Source: an uncultured Clostridium sp. (GTDB lineage: Bacteria > Bacillota > Clostridia > Clostridiales > Clostridiaceae). Taken from it: 35,105 nt of DNA. The first letter of the stretch is position 1. Every line of letters begins with the position of its first letter. Location: positions 1 to 35,105 of the forward strand of contig CALBDU010000007.1 of the NCBI GenBank assembly GCA_937927335.1, given 5' to 3'. A program made the position numbers and the translations under genes. The notes under the pieces are model-generated. The model did no database searches, was not told the DNA's origin, and saw only the letters and a program-made list of their open reading frames with translations. Below are positions 6,995 to 15,278 of this stretch, piece after piece.

Positions 6995-8533
6995 ATGGAC
7001 AATGGAGAAAAGGGTGATTCATCCAGGTGGCTTATCCTTATAGCATTGATAATTGGTTCATTTATGTCCACATTGGATACCAGCATTGCAAATATAGCAG
7101 TTCCAAAAATAATGTCGGTGTTCGGAGTATCACTGGATGATGTTAAATGGGTATTAACGGCCTACACCCTTACATTAGGGGCAATAGTACCGGTAACCGG
7201 ATACCTTGGAGATGTTTTTGGCACAAAAAAAGTATTTATATTTTCACTGATAACTTTTACCATAGGCTCATTTTTGTGCGGCATGGCCTGGAGCAACGGA
7301 GCTATGATAATATTCCGAATTTTACAAGCCATAGGCGGCGGAATGATAATGCCTGTGGCCATGACCATTATGATGCAGACCTTTCCAAAGGAATCCGCTG
7401 GAACGGCAGTGGGCTTCTGGGGCATAGCCGTACTGGCGGCTCCAGCCATCGGCCCAACATTAGGAGGATATATACTGGAAAGACTGGACTGGAGGATCAT
7501 ATTTTATATCAATGTTCCCATTGGCATTGTAGGAATATTTATGTCGTTGATATTTCTTACTGATTCTCCTAAAAAAGAGAATACAAAATTTGATTTTATT
7601 GGCTTTTTAACCTCAACGATTTCTATTGTGAGCATTCTCTACGTATTAGGCGAGGGCTCCAGCATCAATTGGGATGATATAACAAATCCCCTTTTGTTGA
7701 CAGTGGGATTGTTCACAATGGTGCTGTTTGTAATAAATGAGCTGAGCATTGAAGAACCCCTTATAGATTTGAGAATACTGAAAAATAAGGAGTTTACAGT
7801 GAGCCAGATAGTGCAGTGCTTTATATTTGCAGTGCTTTTGGCGGTAATGTATATAATGCCGCTGTTTCTTCAAAGCATGAGGAATTATACTCCCCTTGAA
7901 ACAGGTTTGATTTTACTGCCCTCTGCCATGGCATCAGCACTGATAATGCCTGTAAGCGGAAAGATATTTGATAAAATCGGTGCGAAAATTCCTGCCGCTA
8001 TAGGATTATTCATATTGGTTGTAAGCACCTATAAGCTGAGCTGCATAAATATGGATACCAGTAAGCTTTATATAGAGGTGGTAATGGTAATACGAAATAT
8101 TGGTATCGGACTTTCAATGATGCCGGTAACTACAGCAGGAATGAATGCCATAACGGATCCCAGCCTGGCTGGAAAAGCATCTGCCTTTAACAACATGGTG
8201 AAGCAGATTGCCGGCTCTCTGGGTGTAACTATAGCAACCACCATAATCCAGGGAAGATTTGATTTAAATTACTGCAGATTGTCCGAACAGGTAACATCCT
8301 TTAATATGGCTGCTTCTGAGGCTATTAACAAGATGCAGCTGCTGTATATGCAGGCAGGCTATTCACAGGCTGATGCAGGGACAGTGACAATGTATACTGT
8401 TACTCAGCTGGTTAACAGACAGGCGTATGTAGATGCCATTGACTATGCAATAGCTATATCTGCAGCTGCAGGCTGCGTTGCTTTAATATTGATTTTTCTC
8501 ATGAAAAGCAAGAAACAGGAAAAGGCAGCATAA
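6995..8533 (+). CDS. DHA2-family 14-TM drug/H+ antiporter (EmrB/QacA type)
   Basis: This 512-residue multi-pass membrane protein carries family motifs: TLDTSIANIAVPKI in TM1 (DHA2 motif D1), GYLGDVFGTKKVFIF (MFS motif A), RILQAIGGGMIMPV (motif B) and the PAIGPTLGGYILERLDWRIIFYINVPIG region (motif C). The length matches 14-TM EmrB/QacA transporters. ATG 6995 is preceded by GGAGG; the ATG at 6980 and TTG at 6977 lie before this site and overlap the previous stop codon. It is last in the efflux operon under the divergent TetR protein. It likely exports hydrophobic or cationic toxicants or antibiotics using the proton gradient; the substrate is unknown. Confidence 0.93.
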   Translation: MDNGEKGDSSRWLILIALIIGSFMSTLDTSIANIAVPKIMSVFGVSLDDVKWVLTAYTLTLGAIVPVTGYLGDVFGTKKVFIFSLITFTIGSFLCGMAWSNGAMIIFRILQAIGGGMIMPVAMTIMMQTFPKESAGTAVGFWGIAVLAAPAIGPTLGGYILERLDWRIIFYINVPIGIVGIFMSLIFLTDSPKKENTKFDFIGFLTSTISIVSILYVLGEGSSINWDDITNPLLLTVGLFTMVLFVINELSIEEPLIDLRILKNKEFTVSQIVQCFIFAVLLAVMYIMPLFLQSMRNYTPLETGLILLPSAMASALIMPVSGKIFDKIGAKIPAAIGLFILVVSTYKLSCINMDTSKLYIEVVMVIRNIGIGLSMMPVTTAGMNAITDPSLAGKASAFNNMVKQIAGSLGVTIATTIIQGRFDLNYCRLSEQVTSFNMAASEAINKMQLLYMQAGYSQADAGTVTMYTVTQLVNRQAYVDAIDYAIAISAAAGCVALILIFLMKSKKQEKAA

Positions 8534-8551
8534 TGCTTTTATCAAAATGAT

Positions 8552-8582
8552 AATTCTGACTATTTTCATCAGGTGCAGAATT
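8552..8582 (+). terminator. Weak hairpin after efflux operon
   Basis: AATTCTG (8552-8558) pairs with CAGAATT (8576-8582) around a 17-nt loop, 18 bases after the transporter stop. No clear T-tract follows, so termination here is uncertain. Confidence 0.3.
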
Positions 8583-8608
8583 CAGCAAAATGGTTTAAAA
8601 TATTATTT

Positions 8609-8638
8609 AGAGTGAAACCAGCGAATAACTGTCCCAGA
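8609..8638 (+). repeat. Dispersed repeat copy
   Basis: This copy reads AGAGTGAAACCAGCGAATAA followed by CTGTCCCAG, a diverged member of the family also at 3183, 21427 and 22411. It lies in the leader of the HIT gene, 26-55 bases before the start codon. Confidence 0.6.
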
Positions 8639-8663
8639 TAAATTAAATAAAGGAGCTGATAAT

Positions 8664-9038
8664 ATGGGATGCATCTTTTGCAATTATCCTGAAAAAAGGA
8701 TTATTGCGGAAAATGAACTGGCAATAGCAATATTTGATACTTTCCCTGTAAACAGAGGACATACCTTGATTGTTCCAAAGAGGCATTTTGAGAGCTTTTT
8801 TGATGCTTCGCCGGAGGAGATAAAGGCTATATATGAGCTTATTCATGTGGTTAAGGAAAAGCTTGATATGGAATACAAGCCTGATGCCTATAATGTGGGA
8901 GTAAACATTGGAGAAGCTGCAGGACAGACTGTTATGCACCTTCATGTGCATCTTATACCAAGATACAAAGGGGATATAGAGAATCCCAGGGGCGGAATAA
9001 GGAAGATGATGAAGAATCTGGTTAAATATGATGGGTAA
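8664..9038 (+). CDS. HIT-family protein (Hint-type nucleotide hydrolase)
   Basis: This 124-residue protein is the usual length for bacterial HIT/Hint proteins. The histidine triad His92-x-His94-x-His96 lies in HLHVHLIPR. The N-terminal CIFC motif and the family segment FPVNRGHTLIVPKRHFESF are clear. The ATG follows AAAGGAGCTGATAAT. These enzymes hydrolyse nucleoside phosphoramidates, AMP-lysine-type adducts or dinucleoside polyphosphates in the cytoplasm. It is flanked by a weak hairpin upstream and a good terminator downstream, so it is monocistronic or weakly read from the efflux operon. Confidence 0.95.
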   Translation: MGCIFCNYPEKRIIAENELAIAIFDTFPVNRGHTLIVPKRHFESFFDASPEEIKAIYELIHVVKEKLDMEYKPDAYNVGVNIGEAAGQTVMHLHVHLIPRYKGDIENPRGGIRKMMKNLVKYDG

Positions 9039-9079
9039 ATTATGAAGTGCAACAAAATAATTCTAAATCAGGCATTAGT

Positions 9080-9114
9080 AAAAACTGTGGAAACGCAGTT
9101 TTTTGCTTTTTTTT
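9080..9114 (+). terminator. Rho-independent terminator after HIT gene
   Basis: AAAACTGTG and CGCAGTTTT enclose a GAAA tetraloop (one G-T wobble) and are followed by TTGCTTTTTTTT. The same hairpin design occurs at 19245. Confidence 0.85.
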
Positions 9115-9541
9115 CGGTATTGTCCATTAAGACCTAATACTATATCAAATAAAAGCAGTGAAGATAAAAAGAATATTTTAATTGCAGATATAATTTTTGC
9201 TGATAAACAATATATTAAAAATATGATGTCAATTTGATATTTAAGATATTGCAATTCTATTTTCTAACGAGTATGCTTAATGTAGGAAACATAACGGAAA
9301 ATAATTGCCGGTAAAGAATTTTTTCTCCAGTTGAAGTACTATATGTTGCACATCTTGCAAAAGATTATGAGCAGAAGTTACTGTTTTTGAAGTTTTAGGA
9401 ATCGGAAATATCATTTGTATAACGGAGACCAAAAACGACAATTAATGACTAAATAATGTTGATAGTTAAAAATAACTGCGACGAAAGTGTGTGGTTATTT
9501 TAATCTATAAAGTAAAAAATTATTTAGGAGGGGTAAAAAAA
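9115..9541. other. Intergenic leader of the HpaB/oxidoreductase cluster
   Basis: About 430 bases without a supportable gene. It is AT-rich with no hairpin, riboswitch or consensus promoter that I can defend. A short open stretch near 9325-9397 (translated ...VLYVAHLAKDYEQKLLFLKF, then stop) could be a gene relic but has no start. The strong AGGAGGGG at 9526-9533 is the ribosome binding site that fixes the start of the next gene at 9542. Control of the cluster presumably acts here. Confidence 0.4.
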
Positions 9542-10996
9542 ATGACTTTGAAAACTGGCGCACAATATGTTGAAGAAATGAAGAAAATGAGACCAAACAT
9601 ATATAAGTGGGGGGAACTCATTGAGGATGTAACGACGCATCCGGCAACTAAGGCCCATATTGAAAACGTTGCCAAATGGTATGACAATGCATTTGACCCT
9701 GAAAAAGAGGCACTTTACACAACCACATCATGTCTTACAGGACAGAAGGCCCACAGATGGAACACAATAATGACCTGTGCTGATGACGTATATGGAAATG
9801 CATTGATGAAAAGGGACGGGTACAGAACTTGCGGAAGCTGTCTGGGCCCTGTTTGTGCAGGTTGGACTGTGGTTAATGCATTATGGGGTGTTACCTATGA
9901 CATGGACAAGGAGCTAGGTACAAGCTATCACCAAAGATTAAAGGATTTTGCTATGTTTGCTGAAGAAAAGGCTTTATCATTAAGCGGAGCCTTGACAGAT
10001 GCTAAGGGAAACAGGGCATTAAAACCAGGCCAGCAGGAAAACAGCGATATGTATCTCCATGTAAAGGAAAAAAGAGAAGACGGCGTAATAATCAGCGGCT
10101 TTAAAAATCAGATCTGTGGAGTAGCAGGTTCTCAATATATTATGGTAATGCCTACCACTGGAATGGGTGAAGGTGAAGAGTCTTTTGCCATAGCAGCTGC
10201 AATTCCAAGGGATGCAGAGGGTGTTACTATTGTTGAAACAAGAAAACCTTCCGACACAAGAGCAGAGGAGGAAGGCTGGGATGGAATCAAATCTGGTACA
10301 ACCCAGGCTTATATTATATTTGAAGATGTTTTTGTACCAAATGAACATATATTTTTAAATGGAGAGGTAAAGTACGCCGGAGCATGCGTGGGCAACTTTA
10401 CTGCAATTTACAGAGCGGCAATCGGTGCCTGCGTTGCAGGGCAGGGCGATTTGATGATAGGTGCGGCAATAGGTATGGCCAGGGCAAACGGTTTGGCACA
10501 AAAGGCTTTCCAGGATAAGCTTACTCAGATGGCAGTGAATAATGAAACCACCTATGGACTTGGAATAGGTGCAATGTATACTGGAAGAAAGCATCCATCA
10601 GGAGCATTTTATCCTAACCCTCTCCTTGCCCATGTAAACAAGGTTCATGTAGCTACATTGCCATACAATACCAAGGTATTGGCACAGGAAATTTCAGGAG
10701 GAATAACCGAGACCGGATGTATGCCTTCCTATAAGGATATGATGTCGCCAATATACGGAAAGAAGCTCATTGAATCATTAACTTCAGCTGTTCCTGGAGA
10801 AGACAGGATTAAAATGGCAAGACTTGTGGAATGGCTCACTATTGGCGGAGGAGTACCAGGCTGCATGCATGGCGGCGGCTCACCTGACACAGCCAAGATG
10901 GTAGTGAAGGCAGCCACCAAGTGGGACAACTATGTTGATTATGCAAGGAAGCTTGCGGACGTTGAGAGCCCGCTTAAGGAAGTTAAGAAAAAATAG
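9542..10996 (+). CDS. 4-hydroxybutyryl-CoA dehydratase / HpaB-family flavoprotein, divergent
   Basis: This 484-residue protein is close in length to clostridial 4-hydroxybutyryl-CoA dehydratase (AbfD, about 490) and collinear with it: acyl-CoA-dehydrogenase-like fold with helical N-domain, beta domain (about 150-275) and C-terminal helices. ATG 9542 is chosen on AGGAGGGG; the frame opens earlier at GTG 9491 without a site. AbfD binds FAD and a [4Fe-4S] cluster through Cys99, Cys103, His292 and Cys299 (my recollection). Here the loop reads C97-GS-C100-LGPV-C105. C105 aligns with Cys103 and C297 with Cys299. The ligand His is Tyr290 (IYRAAIGAC), and the catalytic Glu455 position is Gly (GCMHGGGSP, with an extra Cys441). 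It may hold a differently ligated cluster and act on another hydroxyacyl-CoA; a non-dehydratase role is possible. It heads the cluster with a 2-oxoacid oxidoreductase 16 bases downstream. Confidence 0.85.
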   Translation: MTLKTGAQYVEEMKKMRPNIYKWGELIEDVTTHPATKAHIENVAKWYDNAFDPEKEALYTTTSCLTGQKAHRWNTIMTCADDVYGNALMKRDGYRTCGSCLGPVCAGWTVVNALWGVTYDMDKELGTSYHQRLKDFAMFAEEKALSLSGALTDAKGNRALKPGQQENSDMYLHVKEKREDGVIISGFKNQICGVAGSQYIMVMPTTGMGEGEESFAIAAAIPRDAEGVTIVETRKPSDTRAEEEGWDGIKSGTTQAYIIFEDVFVPNEHIFLNGEVKYAGACVGNFTAIYRAAIGACVAGQGDLMIGAAIGMARANGLAQKAFQDKLTQMAVNNETTYGLGIGAMYTGRKHPSGAFYPNPLLAHVNKVHVATLPYNTKVLAQEISGGITETGCMPSYKDMMSPIYGKKLIESLTSAVPGEDRIKMARLVEWLTIGGGVPGCMHGGGSPDTAKMVVKAATKWDNYVDYARKLADVESPLKEVKKK

Positions 10997-11012
10997 AAAA
11001 GGGAGTTAAGAA

Positions 11013-11573
11013 ATGATTGAAGTAAGATGGCATGGCAGAGGCGGCAACGGAGCGTTTACTGCGGCCAAGCTTTTGGGCTATGCTGCGTCAATATGCGAGG
11101 GCAAATCAGCACAGGCATTTCCTTCCTTTGGACCGGAAAGAAGAGGGGCACCTGTACTTGGGTTTACAAGAATCTCTGATAAAGTAATAACAGATCATTC
11201 ACAGGTTTATGAATGTGACTGTGTGATTGTGCTGGATGAAACCCTTTGTGATGCAGTGGATACCATGGCCGGGTTAAAGACTAACGGAACTTACGTTATA
11301 AACACTGCCAGAAGCAGAGAAGATTTGATGAATGATAAACGTTTTAAGGATATAAAGAATCTGGTTGCAATAGATGCAACAAAAATTGCCCTGGATATGC
11401 TGGGAGCACCAATAGTAAACACTATTCTCCTGGGAGCTGCAGCTGGGGCAGCAGGCATGGTGAGCATGGATTCTGTGGAACAGGCAATACATGATATGAT
11501 GTCACCTGGTCTTAGAGAAAAAAATATAGCAGCTGCAAAAGAAGCGTATAATTTGGCACGGGAGGCGAGGTAA
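11013..11573 (+). CDS. porC: 2-oxoacid:ferredoxin oxidoreductase, gamma subunit
   Basis: This is a 186-residue protein with the family N-terminal motif WHGRGGNGAFTAAKLLGYAA, a nearly invariant FPSFGPERRGAPV segment, and Rossmann-like strands. It is the gamma chain of the four-subunit archaeal/anaerobic bacterial enzyme that oxidatively decarboxylates a 2-oxo acid with CoA to an acyl-CoA, CO2 and reduced ferredoxin. Its ribosome binding site is GGGAG. The stop codon TAA overlaps the ATG of the delta gene by one base, indicating coupled translation. The symbol follows the pyruvate enzyme; substrate specificity (pyruvate, 2-oxobutyrate, branched or hydroxylated 2-oxo acids) is not decided by this subunit. 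Confidence 0.92.
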   Translation: MIEVRWHGRGGNGAFTAAKLLGYAASICEGKSAQAFPSFGPERRGAPVLGFTRISDKVITDHSQVYECDCVIVLDETLCDAVDTMAGLKTNGTYVINTARSREDLMNDKRFKDIKNLVAIDATKIALDMLGAPIVNTILLGAAAGAAGMVSMDSVEQAIHDMMSPGLREKNIAAAKEAYNLAREAR

Positions 11574-11884
11574 TGAATAAACCAAAACATAGCAGGGAAT
11601 TTAAGCCGCCCGCCAGTTATGACGAAATGTTTTTTGGCGCCAGCAACGGCGTAGGAATTCTGCCAACAGTGAATTCGGGATTTAGAACATTTCACCCGGA
11701 ATTCAACCGTGAAAAATGTGTAAAATGCATGTTTTGCTGGATTTATTGTCCGGAGGGGTGTATTGATAAATCCAGCGGACACCTGGAGGTAGATATGGAC
11801 TATTGCAAGGGTTGCGGCATATGCGCCCACGAATGTCCAACAAAATGCATCACTATGGTAAAGGACGGTGAGGCAAATGAGTAA
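11573..11884 (+). CDS. porD: 2-oxoacid:ferredoxin oxidoreductase, delta (2x[4Fe-4S]) subunit
   Basis: A 103-residue ferredoxin-like chain with two clusters: CVKCMFCWIYCPEGC (about residues 44-58) and CKGCGICAHECPTKC (about 82-96). Both have the C-x2-C-x2-C-x3-C-P pattern. It carries electrons from the TPP site to external ferredoxin. The N-terminal 40 residues are typical of the delta subunit. It overlaps the gamma gene by one base and the alpha gene by eight bases, so the three are one translational unit. Confidence 0.95.
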   Translation: MNKPKHSREFKPPASYDEMFFGASNGVGILPTVNSGFRTFHPEFNREKCVKCMFCWIYCPEGCIDKSSGHLEVDMDYCKGCGICAHECPTKCITMVKDGEANE

Positions 11885-13049
11885 CAAGGCATTCTTATCG
11901 GCAAATGAGGCAGCAGCCCATGGTGTAAGGCTGGCAAAGCCTCATGTGGTATCAGCATATCCTATAACTCCCCAGACCACATTGGTGGAGAAGCTGGCGG
12001 ATTTTTTAGCGGAGGGTACTGCAGACTTCAGATATATAATGGTGGAAAGTGAACATAGTGCAATGGCATCAGCTCTGGGCTCCTCCATGATGGGAGCCAG
12101 AACCTTTACAGCTACCTCATCACAGGGTCTGCTGTACATGTGTGAAATGCTGAGCTATGTCAGCGGTGCAAGACATCCTATAGTAATGGTTAATGCAAAT
12201 AGATCTACGGCAACACCCTGGAACATCTACGGAGACCAGCGTGATGCCCTGGCAATGAGAGATTCAGGATGGATTATGCTTTTTGTGGAAAGCGGCCAGG
12301 AGGCGTTGGATACAGTAATACAGGCCTTCAGGATTGCTGAGGACCCGGAGGTTATGACTCCGGTAATGGTTAATTTGGACGGTTTTACCTTAACCCACAC
12401 CTACGATATGGTGGAAATACCTGATCAGGCACTGGTGGACAAGTTTTTGCCGCCCTTTGTAACTACAAATAAGCTTGACTTGAATAATCCAAAGACCCTT
12501 TGTGAAACTGTGGGACCAGATTTTCATGCAGAGGGAAGATATCTTCAGCAACAGGCCTTTGAAAAAGCCAAAGAAAAGATAGTGGCTGTTGACAGAGAAT
12601 ATAAAGACATTATGGGCCGTGGCTACGGCGGCATGATTGAGGAGTACAAGTGCGAGGATGCAGAAGTTGTGCTGGTTGCCATGGGAAGCGTTGCTGGAAC
12701 TGTAAGGGTAGTGGTAGATTCCCTTAGAGACTCGGGCAAAAAAGCGGGACTTATAAAATTAAGAAGCTACAGACCTTTTCCAAAGGAATATTTTGAAGGC
12801 ATAAGGGAAAGGTTCAAGGCTATAGGCGTAATAGACAGGAGCATTTCCTTCGGCTTTGACGGAACAGTTTTCTCAGAGGTTAAATCCTCCCTTTACGGGT
12901 CAAATGCAAAGCTGGCTGATTATATAGTGGGCCTTGGCGGAAGAGACATTCCAAAGCCTGTTATAGGCGAAATGTATGAAAAGCTGTTTAATCTGGCGCA
13001 AGGCAAAGAAGATAAGCCAGAGGTTCAGTTCCTTGGAATGAGGTGGTAA
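11877..13049 (+). CDS. porA: 2-oxoacid:ferredoxin oxidoreductase, alpha subunit
   Basis: A 390-residue alpha chain: YPITPQTTLVEKL near the N-terminus, a SSQGLLYMCEML segment, and MVNANRSTATPWNIYGDQRDALAMRDSGW, which matches the pyruvate/2-ketoisovalerate class better than the 2-oxoglutarate class. The C-terminal transketolase-like domain has LIKLRSYRPFP and IGVIDRSISFG. The start ATG 11877 is inside the delta gene's last codons with GGTGAGG before it; the in-frame start at 11868 is less well placed. Together with beta it forms the TPP site. The substrate in this cluster is probably not simply pyruvate, given the neighbouring dehydratase-like and acyl-CoA dehydrogenase genes, but sequence alone does not settle it. 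Confidence 0.93.
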   Translation: MSNKAFLSANEAAAHGVRLAKPHVVSAYPITPQTTLVEKLADFLAEGTADFRYIMVESEHSAMASALGSSMMGARTFTATSSQGLLYMCEMLSYVSGARHPIVMVNANRSTATPWNIYGDQRDALAMRDSGWIMLFVESGQEALDTVIQAFRIAEDPEVMTPVMVNLDGFTLTHTYDMVEIPDQALVDKFLPPFVTTNKLDLNNPKTLCETVGPDFHAEGRYLQQQAFEKAKEKIVAVDREYKDIMGRGYGGMIEEYKCEDAEVVLVAMGSVAGTVRVVVDSLRDSGKKAGLIKLRSYRPFPKEYFEGIRERFKAIGVIDRSISFGFDGTVFSEVKSSLYGSNAKLADYIVGLGGRDIPKPVIGEMYEKLFNLAQGKEDKPEVQFLGMRW

Positions 13050-13051
13050 TA

Positions 13052-13951
13052 ATGAGTATTAATTTGAAAACACTGGATGATACCGAACTGCTGTACGGGG
13101 CAAAAACATGTCAGGGCTGCGGAGCAATAATGGCAGCCAGAATGGCTATGAAGGTTCTTGGTCCAAAGACATGTCTGGCAACGCCGGCATGCTGTTTTGC
13201 AGCAACCACCACCGTTTATCCCCAATCCTCAATTTTTGTAAATAATGTAATCACTGCATTTCCAGCTATGGCAGCCACCCTTTCAGGCATGTCCGCCGCA
13301 AAAGAGGCCCTGGGCTGGGATGAAGATGTTACCATTTTAGGAATAGCTGGAGACGGCGGCACAGTTGATATAGGAATGCAGGCCTTATCCGGGGCTGCAG
13401 AAAGAAACGAGGACATTATTTACTTGTGTTATGACAACGAAGCATATATGAATACCGGAGTTCAGCGAAGTGCAAGCACTCCTTTCAAATCCTGGACCAC
13501 CACCACTCCTACGGGACCTTGCTCCAAGGGCGAAAAAAACAGATTCCGCAAGAGTCTGTTTGAAATAATGGCTGCCCACAGAATTCCTTATGTGGCCACT
13601 GCATCAGTGGCTTACCCAAAGGATTTCATGGAGAAGGTGGAAAAGGCAAAGGGTATAAAAGGGTGCAAAGTTATACATGTTATGGCTCCATGCCCTACAG
13701 GCTGGGGATATGATCCGGCTGTTACTGTGGAAATAGGAAAGCTGGCTGTTGAATTGGGTTTATGGTACCTGGCTGAGTGTGAGGACGGAGAAATGAAGCT
13801 CAATTTCATGCCTAAGGAATTCAAATCAGTGGAGAGCTATTTGAAAAAACAGAAAAGGTTCAAGCATTTAAATGATGATGACATTAACGAAATAAATGAA
13901 ATTCGTGATACTGAATGGGCAAGACTTAAAAAAATTTTCCATATATCATAA
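13052..13951 (+). CDS. porB: 2-oxoacid:ferredoxin oxidoreductase, beta (TPP) subunit
   Basis: A 299-residue thiamine diphosphate chain. Cys residues near the N-terminus (CQGCGA and TPACC) with a later Cys supply the proximal [4Fe-4S] cluster. The TPP/Mg2+ motif is GDGGTVDIGMQ...DNEAYMNTGVQRS, and a SVAYPKDF segment is typical of PorB. The ATG at 13052 is preceded by GAGGTGG overlapping the alpha stop. It ends the four-subunit block. About 158 bases with three hairpins separate it from the acyl-CoA dehydrogenase gene. Confidence 0.95.
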   Translation: MSINLKTLDDTELLYGAKTCQGCGAIMAARMAMKVLGPKTCLATPACCFAATTTVYPQSSIFVNNVITAFPAMAATLSGMSAAKEALGWDEDVTILGIAGDGGTVDIGMQALSGAAERNEDIIYLCYDNEAYMNTGVQRSASTPFKSWTTTTPTGPCSKGEKNRFRKSLFEIMAAHRIPYVATASVAYPKDFMEKVEKAKGIKGCKVIHVMAPCPTGWGYDPAVTVEIGKLAVELGLWYLAECEDGEMKLNFMPKEFKSVESYLKKQKRFKHLNDDDINEINEIRDTEWARLKKIFHIS

Positions 13952-13971
13952 AATTAAATTTTATGTAAATG

Positions 13972-14070
13972 CCGGGCATGTCCCGGAAAGTTTTCATCAT
14001 TATGAAAACTAATTAAAACAGGTACTGTTAAAATGATATTATAAAAGTATTAACGGTACCTGTTGTTTTA
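13972..14070 (+). terminator. Three consecutive hairpins between porB and the acyl-CoA dehydrogenase gene
   Basis: First: CCGGG (13972-13976) with CCCGG (13982-13986). Second: GTTTTCAT (13990-13997) with ATGAAAAC (14002-14009) around a CATT loop. Third and strongest: a 15-bp stem with one G-T wobble, 14017-14031 with 14050-14064, followed by GTTTTAAAC. The third is a plausible terminator or attenuator and could lower readthrough into the acd-etfBA genes. Confidence 0.65.
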
Positions 14071-14109
14071 AACTATTCTTTTATATGTAAAAAGAGAGGA
14101 AGGTTAAAA

Positions 14110-15252
14110 ATGGATTTTAAATTATCAAAAACACATTTGCTTCAACAAGAGCTTTTCCGCAGGTTTGCCGAAAATGAAATTAAGCCCATTGCAGAAGAAA
14201 TGGATGAAAAAGAAGAATATAATTTAGAGCTTCTTGCAAAGCTTAAAAAGTATGGATTTATGGGTATACCTTATTCAAAAAAATATGGCGGAGTGGGAGG
14301 AGATTACCTTGGCTACGTGCTTTGCATGGAGGAAATGTCCAAGATTGATGCATCCACAGGTATTACCATATCTGTTCATACCTCACTGGCATGCTCCTGC
14401 ATAGACAGCTTTGGTACAGAGGATCAGAAGCAGAAATTTTTAAGGCCACTGGTTGACGGCTCAAAGGTGGGCTGCTTTGGACTAACCGAGCCTAATGCGG
14501 GAACAGATGCAGCAGGACAGCAGACTAGGGCCAAGCTTGAAGGAGACCACTATGTATTAAACGGTGGTAAAATGTTCACTACAAATGCAAAATTTGCAGA
14601 TACCTTTATAGTATTTGCCATGACCGATAAATCACTTGGAACCAAGGGAATATCCGCCTTTATATTGGATAAGAATATGCCTGGAATTACAGTTGGACCA
14701 AACATTAAGAGAATGGGCATCAGAGCAGCTCAAAACTGTGAGGTGAGCTATGAGAATGTAATAGTTCCTGTGGAAAACCGACTGGGCAAGGAGGGCGCCG
14801 GCTTTAAAATTGCCATGAAAGCCCTGGATGCAGGAAGAATAGGCATTGCTGCCCAGGCAGTAGGTATTGCTCAGGGTGCTTTAAACGAAGCAGTTAAATT
14901 TGTAAAGGAAAGAAAGCAATTTGGAAAAAGAATTTCTTCCTTCCAGAACACCCAGTTCAAAATTGCAGACCTTCAGACAAACATCGATGCTGCAAGGCTT
15001 ATGACCTACAGAGCGGCTCTTACCAAGGATGAAGGCGGAAATTACGGCCCGGATGCTGCAATGGCAAAGCTGTTTGCTTCCAAAATGGCCAATGATGTAT
15101 GCAGAGACTGCGTACAACTCATGGGAGGCTATGGATACTGCAGGGAATATCCGGTGGAAAGAGCTTTAAGAGATGCTAAGATTACGGAAATATATGAAGG
15201 TACTTCAGAAGTAATGAGAATGGTTATCTCTGGTTCAATGAAGATTTTCTAG
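14110..15252 (+). CDS. Acyl-CoA dehydrogenase (butyryl-CoA dehydrogenase type)
   Basis: This 380-residue FAD enzyme is of standard length. It has acyl-CoA dehydrogenase signatures GCFGLTEPNAGTDAAG and the C-terminal QLMGGYGYCREYPVERALRD, with the catalytic base Glu363 in IYEGTSEVMR. This is the short-chain (butyryl/acryloyl-CoA reductase) position of the base. Together with the EtfBA genes 26 bases downstream it likely works as an enoyl-CoA reductase, possibly electron-bifurcating (NADH to enoyl-CoA plus ferredoxin). The usual butyrate-operon partners (crotonase, thiolase, 3-hydroxybutyryl-CoA dehydrogenase) are absent, so this is probably a pathway-dedicated copy. The ribosome binding site is AGAGGAAGG. 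Confidence 0.94.
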   Translation: MDFKLSKTHLLQQELFRRFAENEIKPIAEEMDEKEEYNLELLAKLKKYGFMGIPYSKKYGGVGGDYLGYVLCMEEMSKIDASTGITISVHTSLACSCIDSFGTEDQKQKFLRPLVDGSKVGCFGLTEPNAGTDAAGQQTRAKLEGDHYVLNGGKMFTTNAKFADTFIVFAMTDKSLGTKGISAFILDKNMPGITVGPNIKRMGIRAAQNCEVSYENVIVPVENRLGKEGAGFKIAMKALDAGRIGIAAQAVGIAQGALNEAVKFVKERKQFGKRISSFQNTQFKIADLQTNIDAARLMTYRAALTKDEGGNYGPDAAMAKLFASKMANDVCRDCVQLMGGYGYCREYPVERALRDAKITEIYEGTSEVMRMVISGSMKIF

Positions 15253-15278
15253 AGAAGAATTTGGGAGGAGAAAGATAG

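Noticed and set aside
7147..7563. 138-residue plus-strand frame inside the transporter gene
   Set aside because: Out-of-frame shadow of strong MFS motifs.
9345..9362. Sigma-54 type promoter before the metabolic cluster
   Set aside because: TTGCAC...TTGCA spacing nearly fits, but the invariant -24 GG is absent.
9325..9400. Short open stretch ending ...AHLAKDYEQKLLFLKF as a gene relic
   Set aside because: No start codon, no recognisable family and only about 24 codons; could be chance.
9491..9541. N-terminal extension of the HpaB-family gene from GTG 9491
   Set aside because: No ribosome binding site before it, and it contains the strong AGGAGGGG that serves ATG 9542; family alignment starts at MTLKTGAQY.
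11291..11887. 198-residue minus-strand frame opposite the gamma/delta subunit genes
   Set aside because: It is the antisense shadow of two clearly real, conserved genes, with low-complexity Ala/Ser/Ile composition and no ribosome binding site.
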